64,000 nucleotides of DNA from Sphingomonas sp. CFBP 13720 (GTDB lineage: Bacteria; Pseudomonadota; Alphaproteobacteria; Sphingomonadales; Sphingomonadaceae). A program made the translations under genes and the position numbers. Shown here piece by piece: positions 38,283-47,316 of the stretch. Under the pieces are notes generated by a model. The model was given only the letters and a program-made list of their open reading frames with translations. It searched no databases and was not told the origin of the DNA. Location: positions 124,001-188,000 of the forward strand of contig NZ_JACYVA010000004.1 of the NCBI RefSeq assembly GCF_014842075.1, in the 5' to 3' direction. Every line of letters begins with the position of its first letter. Position 1 is the stretch's first letter.

Positions 38283-38385
38283 CCTCGGCGTTCTCCTCCA
38301 TTCGAGGAGGATGGTTACGGGTCGCGTTGGGCACCGCAAGCCTGAACGGGAATACCGTTCCTTGCGAATACAGACCGGACGTACG

Positions 38386-38420
38386 CCGCCCCGCCATCAT
38401 GCGCTGCGACGGCGGGGCGG
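38386..38420 (-). terminator. Hairpin downstream of the phosphatase gene
   Basis: Perfect 10-bp arms CCGCCCCGCC and GGCGGGGCGG around a 15-nt loop, 8 nt beyond the phosphatase stop codon. A second smaller hairpin CTCCTC/GAGGAG lies at 38293-38309 on the side of the convergent methyltransferase gene. Neither has a clear T-tract. Confidence 0.5.
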
Positions 38421-38427
38421 AGGACGA

Positions 38428-39294
38428 TCAGGCGCGGGTTAGGTAGCGTGCGCGCAGTGTCCTGATCGCCGCCGCGTCGAGGCCGAGCTGGTCGCGCAGA
38501 TAGCCGTCGAAACCGCCGCGCTGCGCACGCATCGTGGCGAAGGCCGCATCAAGATAGCGGCGATCGACCCCCATCAACGCCTTGAGCGCGTCGGGCGGCA
38601 GGCGCTTCATGAACGCCGCGGTCTGATCGTCGGCGGCGGTGCCGCTTGCGCCCTTGCGGGGGTCATAATAACGGTTCGACAGCAGGTAATCCTCCATCAC
38701 CGTCGCCTGCGGCACCCCGAGCACAGTGAGCACCAGTGCGGCAGCGATACCGGTTCGATCCTTGCCCGCCGAACAGTTGAAGGCGAGCGGGACGCGTCCG
38801 GCGACCATTTCCGCGAACATCCGGCGATATTGGCCAGCGAAGCGCAGCGGCATCTGCGCATAGGCCTGCGTCATCGCATCGGCCGCCTGCGCGCCGGTCA
38901 GGTTCGGGCGCATCAGTCCGGCAAAATCGCGATCCATGCTATAGTCTTCGGCGAAGATCGCGGGTTTGGTCTTGCCGGGCCAGCGGACGGGAGCGCCGTC
39001 GCGCTCGCGGGTCGCGCGGAAGTCGCAGACCGTGCGGATGCCGCGCGCTTCCAGCTGCGCGAAGTCGCGATCGGTCAGGTTGTTCATCGCGCCGGACCGA
39101 TAGAGCAGCCCCCATTTCACCTGCCGGCCATCGTTCGTGCGATAGCCGCCTAGGTCGCGGAAATTCTGTCCGCCCTCCAGCGGCAGAACCCGCTGATGTT
39201 GCGTTGCGGGCGCAGGCCGTTGAGCGATTGCAGCGGTCGGATGGGGCAGGGCGACGGCGAGCAACGCCGCCGTCAGGCCGAGGAAATGGCGCAT
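38428..39294 (-). CDS. Secreted protein tyrosine/serine phosphatase
   Basis: A 288-residue protein with a signal peptide (MRHFLGLTAALLAVALPHPTAAIAQ) and a tyrosine phosphatase domain of the Y-phosphatase3 type. It has GGQNFRDLGGYRT, YRSGAMNNLT and the active-site loop C174-SAGKD-R180 followed by TG. A periplasmic location is expected. It lies 26 nt downstream of a TonB receptor on the same strand, so the pair is likely an operon; the substrate may be phosphorylated sugar, inositol phosphate or protein, which sequence cannot settle. Confidence 0.88.
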   Translation of the reverse strand: MRHFLGLTAALLAVALPHPTAAIAQRPAPATQHQRVLPLEGGQNFRDLGGYRTNDGRQVKWGLLYRSGAMNNLTDRDFAQLEARGIRTVCDFRATRERDGAPVRWPGKTKPAIFAEDYSMDRDFAGLMRPNLTGAQAADAMTQAYAQMPLRFAGQYRRMFAEMVAGRVPLAFNCSAGKDRTGIAAALVLTVLGVPQATVMEDYLLSNRYYDPRKGASGTAADDQTAAFMKRLPPDALKALMGVDRRYLDAAFATMRAQRGGFDGYLRDQLGLDAAAIRTLRARYLTRA

Positions 39295-39320
39295 ATCGAT
39301 ATCCTTTGGTCGCGGACGGA

Positions 39321-41990
39321 TCAGAAATTGAAGCGGACACCGCCGAGGTAGCGGCGGCCGATCTGTTCGACCTCGGTCGGGCGGCCCTCATTGCCCTGAT
39401 AGGCCGAATAGACCGCGTCGGTGAGGTTGCTCAGGTCCGCGTAGAGCGAGAAATTCGGCGTCACCGCGTAGCGCAGCGCGACGTCGACATTGTCGTAGCC
39501 GGCACGATATTCATCGCCGCCGCCACCCAGTCCCAGACCCCCCAACGTATCGAGCCAACGGGTACGGTGTTGGTAGCTGACTCGCGCCGACAGTCCGAAC
39601 TTCTCGTAGTAGAGCGAGGCGTTGGCGATGCGGTTCGACGTGCCGGGGAAGCGGATATCCTTCCGTTCGGCGGTGTCGAAGCTGCCGTCGAGCAGCGTCA
39701 CATTGCCCTGAAACCCGAAGCCGTCGAGGATACCCGGCAAGAAAGTGAATTGCTGCTGGTAGTTCAGTTCGACGCCGTACAGCCGACCACGTCCGCCGTT
39801 GAACGTGGACGACAGCAGATAGCCCGAACGGTCGATGCCCCCGGCGTCGAACGCATCGCTGCCCACGGCCTGCGTATTGCCGTACAGGACGTCGTCGACC
39901 CAGCGGTGGAAGCCCGCGACCGACAGGATTCCGCTGCCGGGCAGGTAGTATTCGAGGCTGGAGTCGAGACCCCAGGTATATTCCGGGCGCAACGTCGGGT
40001 TGCCGCCGCCGATCTGGCCGGGCGAGGCGGTGTCGTCGATCGACGATCCGACGCGCACCTCTCCGAACGACGGACGGGCGACCCCACGCTGCCCGGCCAT
40101 GCGGAACACGAGGCGATCGGTCAGGTCGAACCGCGTGTTCACGCTGGGGAACAGGTCGGTATAGCGCTGTCCGACCGACAGCGGTTCGAGCCGACCGCCG
40201 GCCAGCGTCGCGGTGCCGCGATTGTCGAGGTCGAAATGCTCGACGCGCAGGCCGGCCACGACCTGTCCGCCATCGAACGTAAACTTCGCCATGCCATAGC
40301 CGGCCAGCAGCTTTTCACCGAGCGCATAGCGGTTGCTGACCGGTACGTCGCGCGACGGGTCGTAGGTGCCGAGCGTGCGCAGGCGGGCGAGGATGGTGTC
40401 GATGTCGCCGCGCATCGCTTTGTTGTCGATGTTGTTCAGCGTGAAGCCTAGCGGGAAGCCGGTGTCCCAACGCTGGTCGGTGACGTAGCTGTTGATGTCG
40501 AAGCCAAGCCCCGATCCAGCGGGAAAGCTGGCGAGGTTGACGACATTGGCGGTGGCGAAGGTAAAGCCGGTGATCGACCGGTCGGCATAGAGGCCGCCCG
40601 CAGACAGCGTGACCGCGCCCAGTTCCTGCGATACGTCGAGCTTCATCGTATAACTGTCGGTGAAGCTGTCCTGCCGCCCGATAATGACCATCGGCGCCGC
40701 GAGCGTTCGCTGGTCGAAGCCCGAAAGCGCGCTGCCCCGTGAAGGCACCGCCCCCGCATTGGTCGCGTACAACTGCACGACCGGGAAGCGTGGGTCGCTG
40801 AAGTCGAACGACAGCGAAGGGGAGGCGGATGTCGGCGTGCTTGCCTGCACCAGCGGCAGATCGGTCGTATTTTCGGTACGGGTATAGTTCAGTGCGACCG
40901 CCGCCTTGAACCCGTTCGCACCGTCCACTTCGCCGCCGATCGTGTTGATGTAATTGCGGGTCCGATACTGGCCGTCGTTGAAGGTGCCGCGCACCGGCAC
41001 GCGCACCAGATCGCCGCCGGTCAGGTCGCGGGTCCCCGACGCCGCGCGGTCGAGCCGCAGCTCATACTGGTTGCGCTGTTCGTCATCGTTGAAACCGGTG
41101 TAGATCGCCTTGGCCCACATGCGCTGACCATCGGCTGGCTGATATTCCAGCCCCGCGAACAGACCGTTATTCTCACGGATGAGGCGATAGCTGCGGATGT
41201 CGATCTCGGTCGGGCCGGACTGCGTGTCGGTGGCTCCGGTCGGTTCGTCGTACAGTCCGACCTCACGATTGTCGGTCACCTGGTTCCGGCGATAATGCGA
41301 TCCGCCGACCACGATACCGAACACGTCGTTCGACCAGCTTGCACGCAGCGATCCCTGCCGCTGTTCGCCGCTGCCCAGTCCCATGACGCCGTAGCCGACG
41401 TCGCCCTGTACGTTCAGCCCCTTCTCGCTCATCGGGGAATAGGTGCGCAGGTCGATATTCGCGACGATCGCTTCCGCCTGAAGGTTCGAGGTCAGCGATT
41501 TGTTGATGGCGAGGCCACTCAGCAGCACCGCCGGAATCGCGTCGAAGCGAAAGGCGCGGGTCGTGCCCCCTTCGTCGACGCCGATGACGGGGACGTTGTC
41601 GATGCTGACCGACGTCCAGCGGTTCGGCGCGCCGCGAACGTGGACATAGCGTTCCTGGCCCTGATCGCGCTGCACCGCGACGGCGGGCAGCCGGGCGAGG
41701 GCCGCCGCGCTGTTCTGATCGGGGAAGCGCCCGACCGCGTCGGCTGCGGCGATATCGACCAGATTGTCGGCCATCCGCTTTTGCAGGATCGACGATCGTT
41801 GCGCCTCGACGATCGAACCGGTGACGACGATGTCGTCCGACGCACCCGGATCCTCGACCGGTGCCGTCGCCGCCGCGTCGGCCGGGCGCGGATCGTCGGT
41901 GACGAGCTGCTGTCCGAAGGTCGGGGCGGATGCGAACGTCGCGACGACGATGGCGATGGTGGACGCTGCGGTCCGGCGAACGATGGTCAT
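39321..41990 (-). CDS. TonB-dependent outer-membrane receptor
   Basis: An 889-residue receptor with signal peptide (to about residue 27, PTFGQ), plug domain (DDIVVTGSIVEAQRSSILQKRMADNLVDIAAADAVGRFPD in consecutive segments, then RDQGQERYVHVRG) and a barrel ending YLGGVRFNF with a terminal Phe. The wording VRGAPNRWTSVSIDNVPVIG is close to the plug of receptors paired with phosphatases or phytases. That fits the phosphatase gene immediately downstream, but the pairing is recollection, not tested. Divergent from a double-TetR regulator with a 218-bp gap that carries a short palindrome. Confidence 0.92.
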   Translation of the reverse strand: MTIVRRTAASTIAIVVATFASAPTFGQQLVTDDPRPADAAATAPVEDPGASDDIVVTGSIVEAQRSSILQKRMADNLVDIAAADAVGRFPDQNSAAALARLPAVAVQRDQGQERYVHVRGAPNRWTSVSIDNVPVIGVDEGGTTRAFRFDAIPAVLLSGLAINKSLTSNLQAEAIVANIDLRTYSPMSEKGLNVQGDVGYGVMGLGSGEQRQGSLRASWSNDVFGIVVGGSHYRRNQVTDNREVGLYDEPTGATDTQSGPTEIDIRSYRLIRENNGLFAGLEYQPADGQRMWAKAIYTGFNDDEQRNQYELRLDRAASGTRDLTGGDLVRVPVRGTFNDGQYRTRNYINTIGGEVDGANGFKAAVALNYTRTENTTDLPLVQASTPTSASPSLSFDFSDPRFPVVQLYATNAGAVPSRGSALSGFDQRTLAAPMVIIGRQDSFTDSYTMKLDVSQELGAVTLSAGGLYADRSITGFTFATANVVNLASFPAGSGLGFDINSYVTDQRWDTGFPLGFTLNNIDNKAMRGDIDTILARLRTLGTYDPSRDVPVSNRYALGEKLLAGYGMAKFTFDGGQVVAGLRVEHFDLDNRGTATLAGGRLEPLSVGQRYTDLFPSVNTRFDLTDRLVFRMAGQRGVARPSFGEVRVGSSIDDTASPGQIGGGNPTLRPEYTWGLDSSLEYYLPGSGILSVAGFHRWVDDVLYGNTQAVGSDAFDAGGIDRSGYLLSSTFNGGRGRLYGVELNYQQQFTFLPGILDGFGFQGNVTLLDGSFDTAERKDIRFPGTSNRIANASLYYEKFGLSARVSYQHRTRWLDTLGGLGLGGGGDEYRAGYDNVDVALRYAVTPNFSLYADLSNLTDAVYSAYQGNEGRPTEVEQIGRRYLGGVRFNF

Positions 41991-42043
41991 GAACTGCCCC
42001 CAGGAATTAACTTGGGGTCGCCTCTAGAACGTATGTATTTCAC

Positions 42044-42054
42044 CTGACCGTCAG
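42044..42054. promoter_or_regulatory. Short palindrome between TonB receptor and double-TetR gene
   Basis: CTGA-CCG-TCAG, a perfect 4-bp repeat with 3-bp centre, 54 bp upstream of the receptor ATG. Candidate operator for the divergent TetR-type regulator, judged only by position and symmetry. Confidence 0.3.
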
Positions 42055-42208
42055 TATGGGGTCATTTCTGTTACACTTGTACGCAGCGTTTCGCTCTCTC
42101 CTCCATCTCTCCAGCGCCTGATCGAGGTAAGGCGCGGTGGCAAAACCAAATCTTCTGTAACGATCGTATTGAAGGGACAAGGCCGGTCGGACGCGCTAGT
42201 CCCTTCGC

Positions 42209-43375
42209 ATGAACGACGTCGAGACATCCCGCAGCCGCCTGTTGGCCGCAGTCATCGCGCAATGGGAAGCCGTGGGGACTGCCGGCATCACCGCGCGGCG
42301 TGTCGCGGGCGATGCGGCGATACCCGTATCGTCGATCTATCACCATTTCGGGGGCATGGACGGCCTGTTGACCCATGCCGCCAGCGCAGCGCTGGATCGC
42401 GCGGCGGCTTGGTTTCGGGCGCAGCAACGCCTGCTGGACGGTGCGGACGGCAGTGCGGCAGACTTCGCGCTTCTGCTCGGCGCGACGATCGACGACTGGT
42501 GTGAACATCAGCGCACGCTCGCCTATGCCATGCGTGAGGTGCTGTCGGTGTCGATGCGCCAGCCGGCCTTTCGAGATGTGGCGCAGGCATGGTGGCAATC
42601 CCTTTTCGATTTCTGGCAGCCGATCTGCGACCGGTTCGGCATCGGGGAACTCACGGCGTCGGTCGTGCTGTTGTTCGATGGCGAGACGTCGCTGCACATG
42701 GTTCGGTGGCGCCGATTGATCGACCGCGCCGCGGTATCGGAATTATGCGCGACGTGGGCAGGGTGGGTCGAAGGACGCGTGGGCACGCCGGCACCGTGGC
42801 GGACGCTGGCAGTGCGCGAGGTGCTGGCAGGTCAGCCCGCAATTCCCGATTGGGACGCGGTTACCGAACAGATCGCGTCCGCCGCGGCGCGGACGGTCGC
42901 GCATCGTGGGGTTTCCGGGCTGACCCATCGTTCGGTCGCGGAGGAGGCCGGTCAGACGCTTGGCATCGTGTCCAACCGGTTCCGCACCAGCGCCGACCTG
43001 TTACGCGCGGCGTGCGAGGCATTGTACCGGCAGATCGTCGCGCCGCTGGGGAAGGGCGACGCGCCGGTCGACCTGATCGTCGGCCGGACGCACCGCTCCG
43101 GCGACGACTCCGCGTTGCGGGCCTTCTTCGAACTGACGCTGGCGGCATCGCGCGATCCCGCATTGCACCCCTTTGCCGCGCAACTCCGCTATCTGCGCGG
43201 ACGTACATCGATCCGCCATCTGCGTGCAATATCAGCGCCGGGAACCGAAGTATCGGTCGCGGACGGGGCGCTACTGTCGGCGCTTTTTTCGGGTCAGGCA
43301 CGTGCCCGGCTGTGCGGTATCGATTTGCCGGGGCTGCACGGCGGCATCGAAACGATGCTCGACCGGCTGGGATGA
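42209..43375 (+). CDS. Tandem (double) TetR-family transcriptional regulator
   Basis: A 388-residue protein made of two consecutive TetR-like units. The first has a helix-turn-helix at about 27-52 (ARRVAGDAAIPVSSIYHHFGG) and a ligand domain to about 195. The second has one at about 238-265 (HRSVAEEAGQTLGIVSNRFR) and its own C-terminal domain. Most TetR proteins are about 200 residues with one unit and dimerise; a fused pair could act as a pseudo-dimer. It is divergent from the TonB receptor, so regulation of that receptor/phosphatase operon is likely. No stop codon interrupts the junction. Confidence 0.85.
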   Translation: MNDVETSRSRLLAAVIAQWEAVGTAGITARRVAGDAAIPVSSIYHHFGGMDGLLTHAASAALDRAAAWFRAQQRLLDGADGSAADFALLLGATIDDWCEHQRTLAYAMREVLSVSMRQPAFRDVAQAWWQSLFDFWQPICDRFGIGELTASVVLLFDGETSLHMVRWRRLIDRAAVSELCATWAGWVEGRVGTPAPWRTLAVREVLAGQPAIPDWDAVTEQIASAAARTVAHRGVSGLTHRSVAEEAGQTLGIVSNRFRTSADLLRAACEALYRQIVAPLGKGDAPVDLIVGRTHRSGDDSALRAFFELTLAASRDPALHPFAAQLRYLRGRTSIRHLRAISAPGTEVSVADGALLSALFSGQARARLCGIDLPGLHGGIETMLDRLG

Positions 43376-43754
43376 GGGTCGCGGCTTCGCGGTCTGCGCA
43401 GGATGTGGGCGAACCGAAAGCGGACGACCATCGGTTGACGACCAGCGGTCCGGGCGACCCTTCCGAACGAGGGTAGGACCGAACGGCGGAACGCTGTCGC
43501 GTCCGTCCGCCCGGTTGTGCGTCGCGAAACCGCAGTGGATGGTCGGAATCAGCGACGAAGGCTCCGGCATTCTGCCGGCGCGATCGGACCAATTCCGCCG
43601 GTCCCATACGACAAAGCCGGTGCGGACATCGACCTGCGCCCTGCCCGTCAGGTAGCACATGCGCACGAAGGTTCGCGCATGCCGGCATCGACGGTGCTTG
43701 CCGCTCCTGCCGTTGCGCTCACGCATTCCATCGGCGCATGCCCGTATCGTCGTG
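43376..43754. other. 379-bp gap between convergent genes, nothing recognised
   Basis: Lies between the 3' ends of the double-TetR gene and a minus-strand SDR. The open frames present are Arg-rich shadows without family resemblance or ribosome-binding sites. No terminator with T-tract, tRNA or repeat was seen. Confidence 0.5.
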
Positions 43755-44612
43755 CTACAGGAACGGTCGTCCGCCGGTCACCGGGATCGTGGCACCGGTG
43801 ATGTAGCTTGCTTCGTCGCTGGCCAGCATCACGTAGGGCGGGGCGAGTTCGGCCGGCTGCGCCGCACGGCCGAGCGGCGTATTCTCACCGAAGGTCTTTA
43901 CCGCTTCGGGCGGCATCGTCGATGGAATGAGCGGGGTCCATACCGGCCCCGGCGCGACCGCGTTCACCCGGATCTTCCGTTCCGCCAGCATCTGCGCCAG
44001 CCCGGCAGTGAAGTTATGAATCGCACCCTTGGTCGTAGCATAGGCCAGCAGTTGCTGGTTCGGGTCCTGCGCATTGATCGACGTGGTGTTGATGATCGAG
44101 GAACCTTCGCCCATGTGCGCGATGGCCGCCTTCGACAGGTAGAACATCGCGTGGATGTTGGTCGCGAAGGTCTGTTGCCATTCCTCGTCCGCAATGTCCT
44201 CGATCGCCGAAAAACTGCGTTGATGCGCCGCATTGTTGACTAGCACGTCGATCCGCCCGAACGTCTCCGCCGCCGTCGCGACGACCTTTCGGCAATGATC
44301 CGGGTCGGACAGGTCGCCCGGCACCAGCACCGCTTGCCGCCCTTCCGCCTCGACCAGCGCCTTCGTCGCTTCAGCGTCGTCATGCTCGTCCAGATAGGAG
44401 ATGAGCACGTCCGCGCCCTCCCGTGCAAAGGCCAGCGCGACGGCGCGGCCGATGCCGCTGTCGCCGCCGGTAACGATCGCCTTTTTGCCGGTCAGCTTGC
44501 CCGAACCCCGGTAACTTTCTTCGCCATGGTCCGGCCGTGGCTCCATCGCATCGGTCCGGCCGGGAATGGGCTGTTGCTGTTCGGGGTAGGGCGGGGTGGG
44601 ATATGCGGTCAT
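43755..44612 (-). CDS. SDR oxidoreductase, general-stress (YhxC/YghA) type
   Basis: A 285-residue SDR with a Pro/Gln-rich N-terminal extension (TPPYPEQQQPIPGRTDAMEPRPDHGE) typical of the stress-linked YghA/YhxC/GSP39 group. Cofactor motif VTGGDSGIGRAVA, NNAAH motif and catalytic YATTK are present. The start 44612 follows GGAGA 14-18 nt upstream. It is followed (upstream on the minus strand) by a DUF892 protein, an MBL hydrolase and manganese catalase, a stress-protection neighbourhood. Substrate not known. Confidence 0.9.
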   Translation of the reverse strand: MTAYPTPPYPEQQQPIPGRTDAMEPRPDHGEESYRGSGKLTGKKAIVTGGDSGIGRAVALAFAREGADVLISYLDEHDDAEATKALVEAEGRQAVLVPGDLSDPDHCRKVVATAAETFGRIDVLVNNAAHQRSFSAIEDIADEEWQQTFATNIHAMFYLSKAAIAHMGEGSSIINTTSINAQDPNQQLLAYATTKGAIHNFTAGLAQMLAERKIRVNAVAPGPVWTPLIPSTMPPEAVKTFGENTPLGRAAQPAELAPPYVMLASDEASYITGATIPVTGGRPFL

Positions 44613-44695
44613 CGCTTGTTCTTTTCTCCAAGAGGAACGCCGTTTCGTCCGGGGCGCGGTCCAGACCATCAGAACGCGTCGCCGACCGGCGGGGG

Positions 44696-45220
44696 TCAGA
44701 CCTTGGCTTCGCCCATGCCCGCGTCGCTGCGCAGCGCGGCATATCGCCGTGTCACGACGGGCAAGGATTCATCGATCCACGCCGCCATCGATTCCTCTTC
44801 GGCCAGCGACTGGCGCAGCGCCGTCTCCGCCTGTGCGAACCCACCGTCGTCGGCCAGCGTCAGCAGCGATTTGTAGGAAGCGATTTCGAAATGCTCGAAG
44901 GCGTAATTGGCGAAGCTGTTCTTCAGGATTTCGTCGCCCGCGACGCTATGGACGATCGCGGCCATGCCGCCGGACATGCTGAGCGCCGTATCCTTCAGGA
45001 CCGATCCCGACGTGTCGAGGCTGGCGAGGATGTCGTCGAGCCGGGCGATCTGTCCGTTGGTCTCTTCGATGTGCAACCGCAACCGATCGGCGACTTCGGG
45101 ATAGTTGGCGATGCGTTCGACCTGTGGGGTCATGATCGACAGCGCCTGCTTTTCGACCGCATGGGCGTTACGCAGGCCGACGATGAACAGTTCGCGCAGG
45201 ATATCGGGATTGGTGGTCAT
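44696..45220 (-). CDS. DUF892 ferritin-like protein (YciE/YciF family)
   Basis: A 174-residue four-helix-bundle protein of the YciF family, a ferritin-like di-iron fold often induced by stress. Acidic and histidine residues of the bundle are visible (RNAHAVEKQAL, RLHIEETNGQ, FEHFEIASYKSL, LRQSLAEEESMAAWID). Strong ribosome-binding site AAGGAGA ends 7 nt before the ATG. Lies between the SDR and MBL genes on the same strand. Biochemical role in this family is not established. Confidence 0.88.
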   Translation of the reverse strand: MTTNPDILRELFIVGLRNAHAVEKQALSIMTPQVERIANYPEVADRLRLHIEETNGQIARLDDILASLDTSGSVLKDTALSMSGGMAAIVHSVAGDEILKNSFANYAFEHFEIASYKSLLTLADDGGFAQAETALRQSLAEEESMAAWIDESLPVVTRRYAALRSDAGMGEAKV

Positions 45221-45259
45221 GACATTCTCCTTGGAAGACAGGGGTGGCGGCGGCAGGCG

Positions 45260-46114
45260 TTAAAGGGGTCGTCCGGCCTGACAGCGTTCCAGTTCGACCG
45301 GATCGTGGGCGCAGGCGACGGTCAGTTCCTCCCGTCGTTCGATCGACAGCGCGCGCAGTCGCTGCTGGTTGGCCATGCGGCTTTCCGCATCGACTTCCAT
45401 CAGCCGTTGATATGCCCGCAGTCCGGGCGTGCAGCGGCGGCGCGCCTGCCGCATCTCGCCCCGGTAGAAATAGGCATCGCCGGCATGGAGCAGCCACCGG
45501 CCATCGTCGCGGCGCACCGCGACACCGGCATGGCCCCAGGTGTGGCCGGGCAACGGCACCAGCAGCAGTTCGGGCGGAAGCCCTTCGAGGTCGCGCACCG
45601 CGTCGAAGCCGTACCATGGCGCGCCGCGCGCACCGTAGCGGCGCCAGTTCGTGACGCCGTTCAACTGGCGCCCGCGCCAGCGGTTGCGCGCGACGAAGCC
45701 GGCGGCAGGGCCGGTCGCATCGTCATATTCACGTTGCATGACGTGAACGATCGCGTTCGGAAAGTCCTCCAGCCCGCCGGCATGGTCGAAATCCAGATGC
45801 GTCAGAACGATATGACGGACGTCGGAGGCTTCAAACCCCAGCGCCTCGACCTGCCGGATCGCCGTTTCGCGTTCGCGCAGGCGGATGTTGAGCATCATCC
45901 GCCATGACAGGGTGATCCGCGGATCGGGCCGGGCGTGGGGGTGCGCGACATCGCGCAGGCCGAAACCGGTATCGACCAGGACCAGCCCATGCGCGTCGGT
46001 CTCGATCAGCAGGCAATGGCAAACGATGTGGCCGAACGGCCCGAGGCTGCGTCCGTCGAACAGCGCGCCGCCCAACGGGCAATCGGTGCCGCAGTTCAGA
46101 TGATGGATCCGCAT
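45260..46114 (-). CDS. Metallo-beta-lactamase-fold hydrolase, lactonase-like
   Basis: A 284-residue MBL-fold protein resembling N-acyl homoserine lactonases (start MRIHHLNCGTDCPLGG). The metal motif reads H106-L-D108-F-D110-H111, with Asp where the classical H-x-H-x-D-H has its second His. Later metal ligands are in PLPGHTWGHAG and HAGDAYF. Whether it hydrolyses lactones or another ester is unknown. No signal peptide. Lies 39 nt upstream of the DUF892 gene, probably co-transcribed. Confidence 0.82.
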   Translation of the reverse strand: MRIHHLNCGTDCPLGGALFDGRSLGPFGHIVCHCLLIETDAHGLVLVDTGFGLRDVAHPHARPDPRITLSWRMMLNIRLRERETAIRQVEALGFEASDVRHIVLTHLDFDHAGGLEDFPNAIVHVMQREYDDATGPAAGFVARNRWRGRQLNGVTNWRRYGARGAPWYGFDAVRDLEGLPPELLLVPLPGHTWGHAGVAVRRDDGRWLLHAGDAYFYRGEMRQARRRCTPGLRAYQRLMEVDAESRMANQQRLRALSIERREELTVACAHDPVELERCQAGRPL

Positions 46115-46295
46115 CGTGCAATCCCCGGATTAGGCGGTACGTCGAGCGTTGCCGGTGCCGCTGAAGACGCGGCGCGCGATGCGGCAGTGCGCATCACAAA
46201 GGGACACGGCAGGCCGATCGGCACCGATCCCTATGGAACCCTCGAACCGCGCCGTCGGATGGGGCGACCGCCACATGGCGACCGCCCCCTTCGCG

Positions 46296-47150
46296 TCACG
46301 CTATCTGATCGGCCTGTGCGCCACTGTCCGGGCGTGCCGGCCCGAGCACCGGCTCTTCGCCCAGCGGCTTGTTCTGGAACACGGTGAATTCACCGCGCCC
46401 GTCGACCGAGGGGCCGCTGGTCCAGCGGCCTTCGGGGAACGTGCCGTCGACCGAGGTCGCATAGAAATTATAGTTGTTCGCCTGATCCTCCATCTCCTGC
46501 GGAAAGGAGTTGGGGATGGGCAGGTTGGCCGATGGGCCGCCCAATTCTTCCAGCACGGACAGCCACTGTTGCTGGTGCATGGTGTCGCGCGCGATCATAT
46601 AGTGCAGCATCCGCTTCATGCCGTCGTCATCGGTGGCGTTGAACAGCCGGACGGCCAGCACGCGACCGGTGCTTTCCGCTGCGACGTTGCAGTACATATC
46701 GGCCGACACGTTCCCGCTGGCATAGATGTGGCTCATATTGAACGGCACACCGTCCGAATCCATCGGCATCGCTGCCAGACCGCTCGACAGCAGGTTCTTG
46801 TGGATGAGCCCTTCAATCGATGCCTTGGCACTGCCGCCGCCCATTACCGCGCCGACGATCGAATCCGCGGCACCATCCTGTTGCAGCGACGCCGGGGCCG
46901 TTTCGAGGTTCATCGCCACGGCAGTCGCCAGCATCTCGATATGACCGATTTCCTCGGTCGCGGTGTGGAGCAGCATGTCGCGATATTTCGTCGTCGGCGC
47001 ACGGTTGCCCCACGCCTGGAAGAAATACTGCATGCAGACGCGGATTTCGCCTTCGACCCCGCCGATCGCCTGTTGCAGCATACGCGCGAAGGCGGGGTTC
47101 GGCTTATCGACCGTAACGGGAAACTGAAGCCGTTTGTCATGATAGTACAT
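46296..47150 (-). CDS. Manganese catalase
   Basis: A 284-residue non-haem catalase disproportionating hydrogen peroxide at a dimanganese site in the cytosol. Opens with MYYHDKRLQFPV and contains the bundle ligand segments GGVEGEIRVCMQYFFQ, TATEEIGHIEML and MIARDTMHQQQWL. The start at 47150 was chosen over 47165 because GGAGA lies 6-10 nt before it. Belongs to the same minus-strand run of stress genes, with 181 nt to the hydrolase. A role in desiccation or oxidative stress is inferred from the family. Confidence 0.93.
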   Translation of the reverse strand: MYYHDKRLQFPVTVDKPNPAFARMLQQAIGGVEGEIRVCMQYFFQAWGNRAPTTKYRDMLLHTATEEIGHIEMLATAVAMNLETAPASLQQDGAADSIVGAVMGGGSAKASIEGLIHKNLLSSGLAAMPMDSDGVPFNMSHIYASGNVSADMYCNVAAESTGRVLAVRLFNATDDDGMKRMLHYMIARDTMHQQQWLSVLEELGGPSANLPIPNSFPQEMEDQANNYNFYATSVDGTFPEGRWTSGPSVDGRGEFTVFQNKPLGEEPVLGPARPDSGAQADQIA

Positions 47151-47316
47151 GCTGGTCTCCGACAAGGTTGCTTACCGGATGAAACCCACGACGGCGGGTT
47201 AAGTTGTTGATTTTATGTATGCTTTAAGTTAGTTTCCGTTGATTGCAGCCTGTGTTGCGATGAACGTGCCTCCGCGTGGCGTTCTGCTTAACTTGCGTAA
47301 GGCGGCGGGTGCGCGG

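Noticed and set aside
43755..47316. EcfG-type promoters in front of the DUF892, SDR and manganese catalase genes
   Set aside because: Expected from function, but no GGAAC-N16/17-CGTT match was found in the upstream sequences I read.
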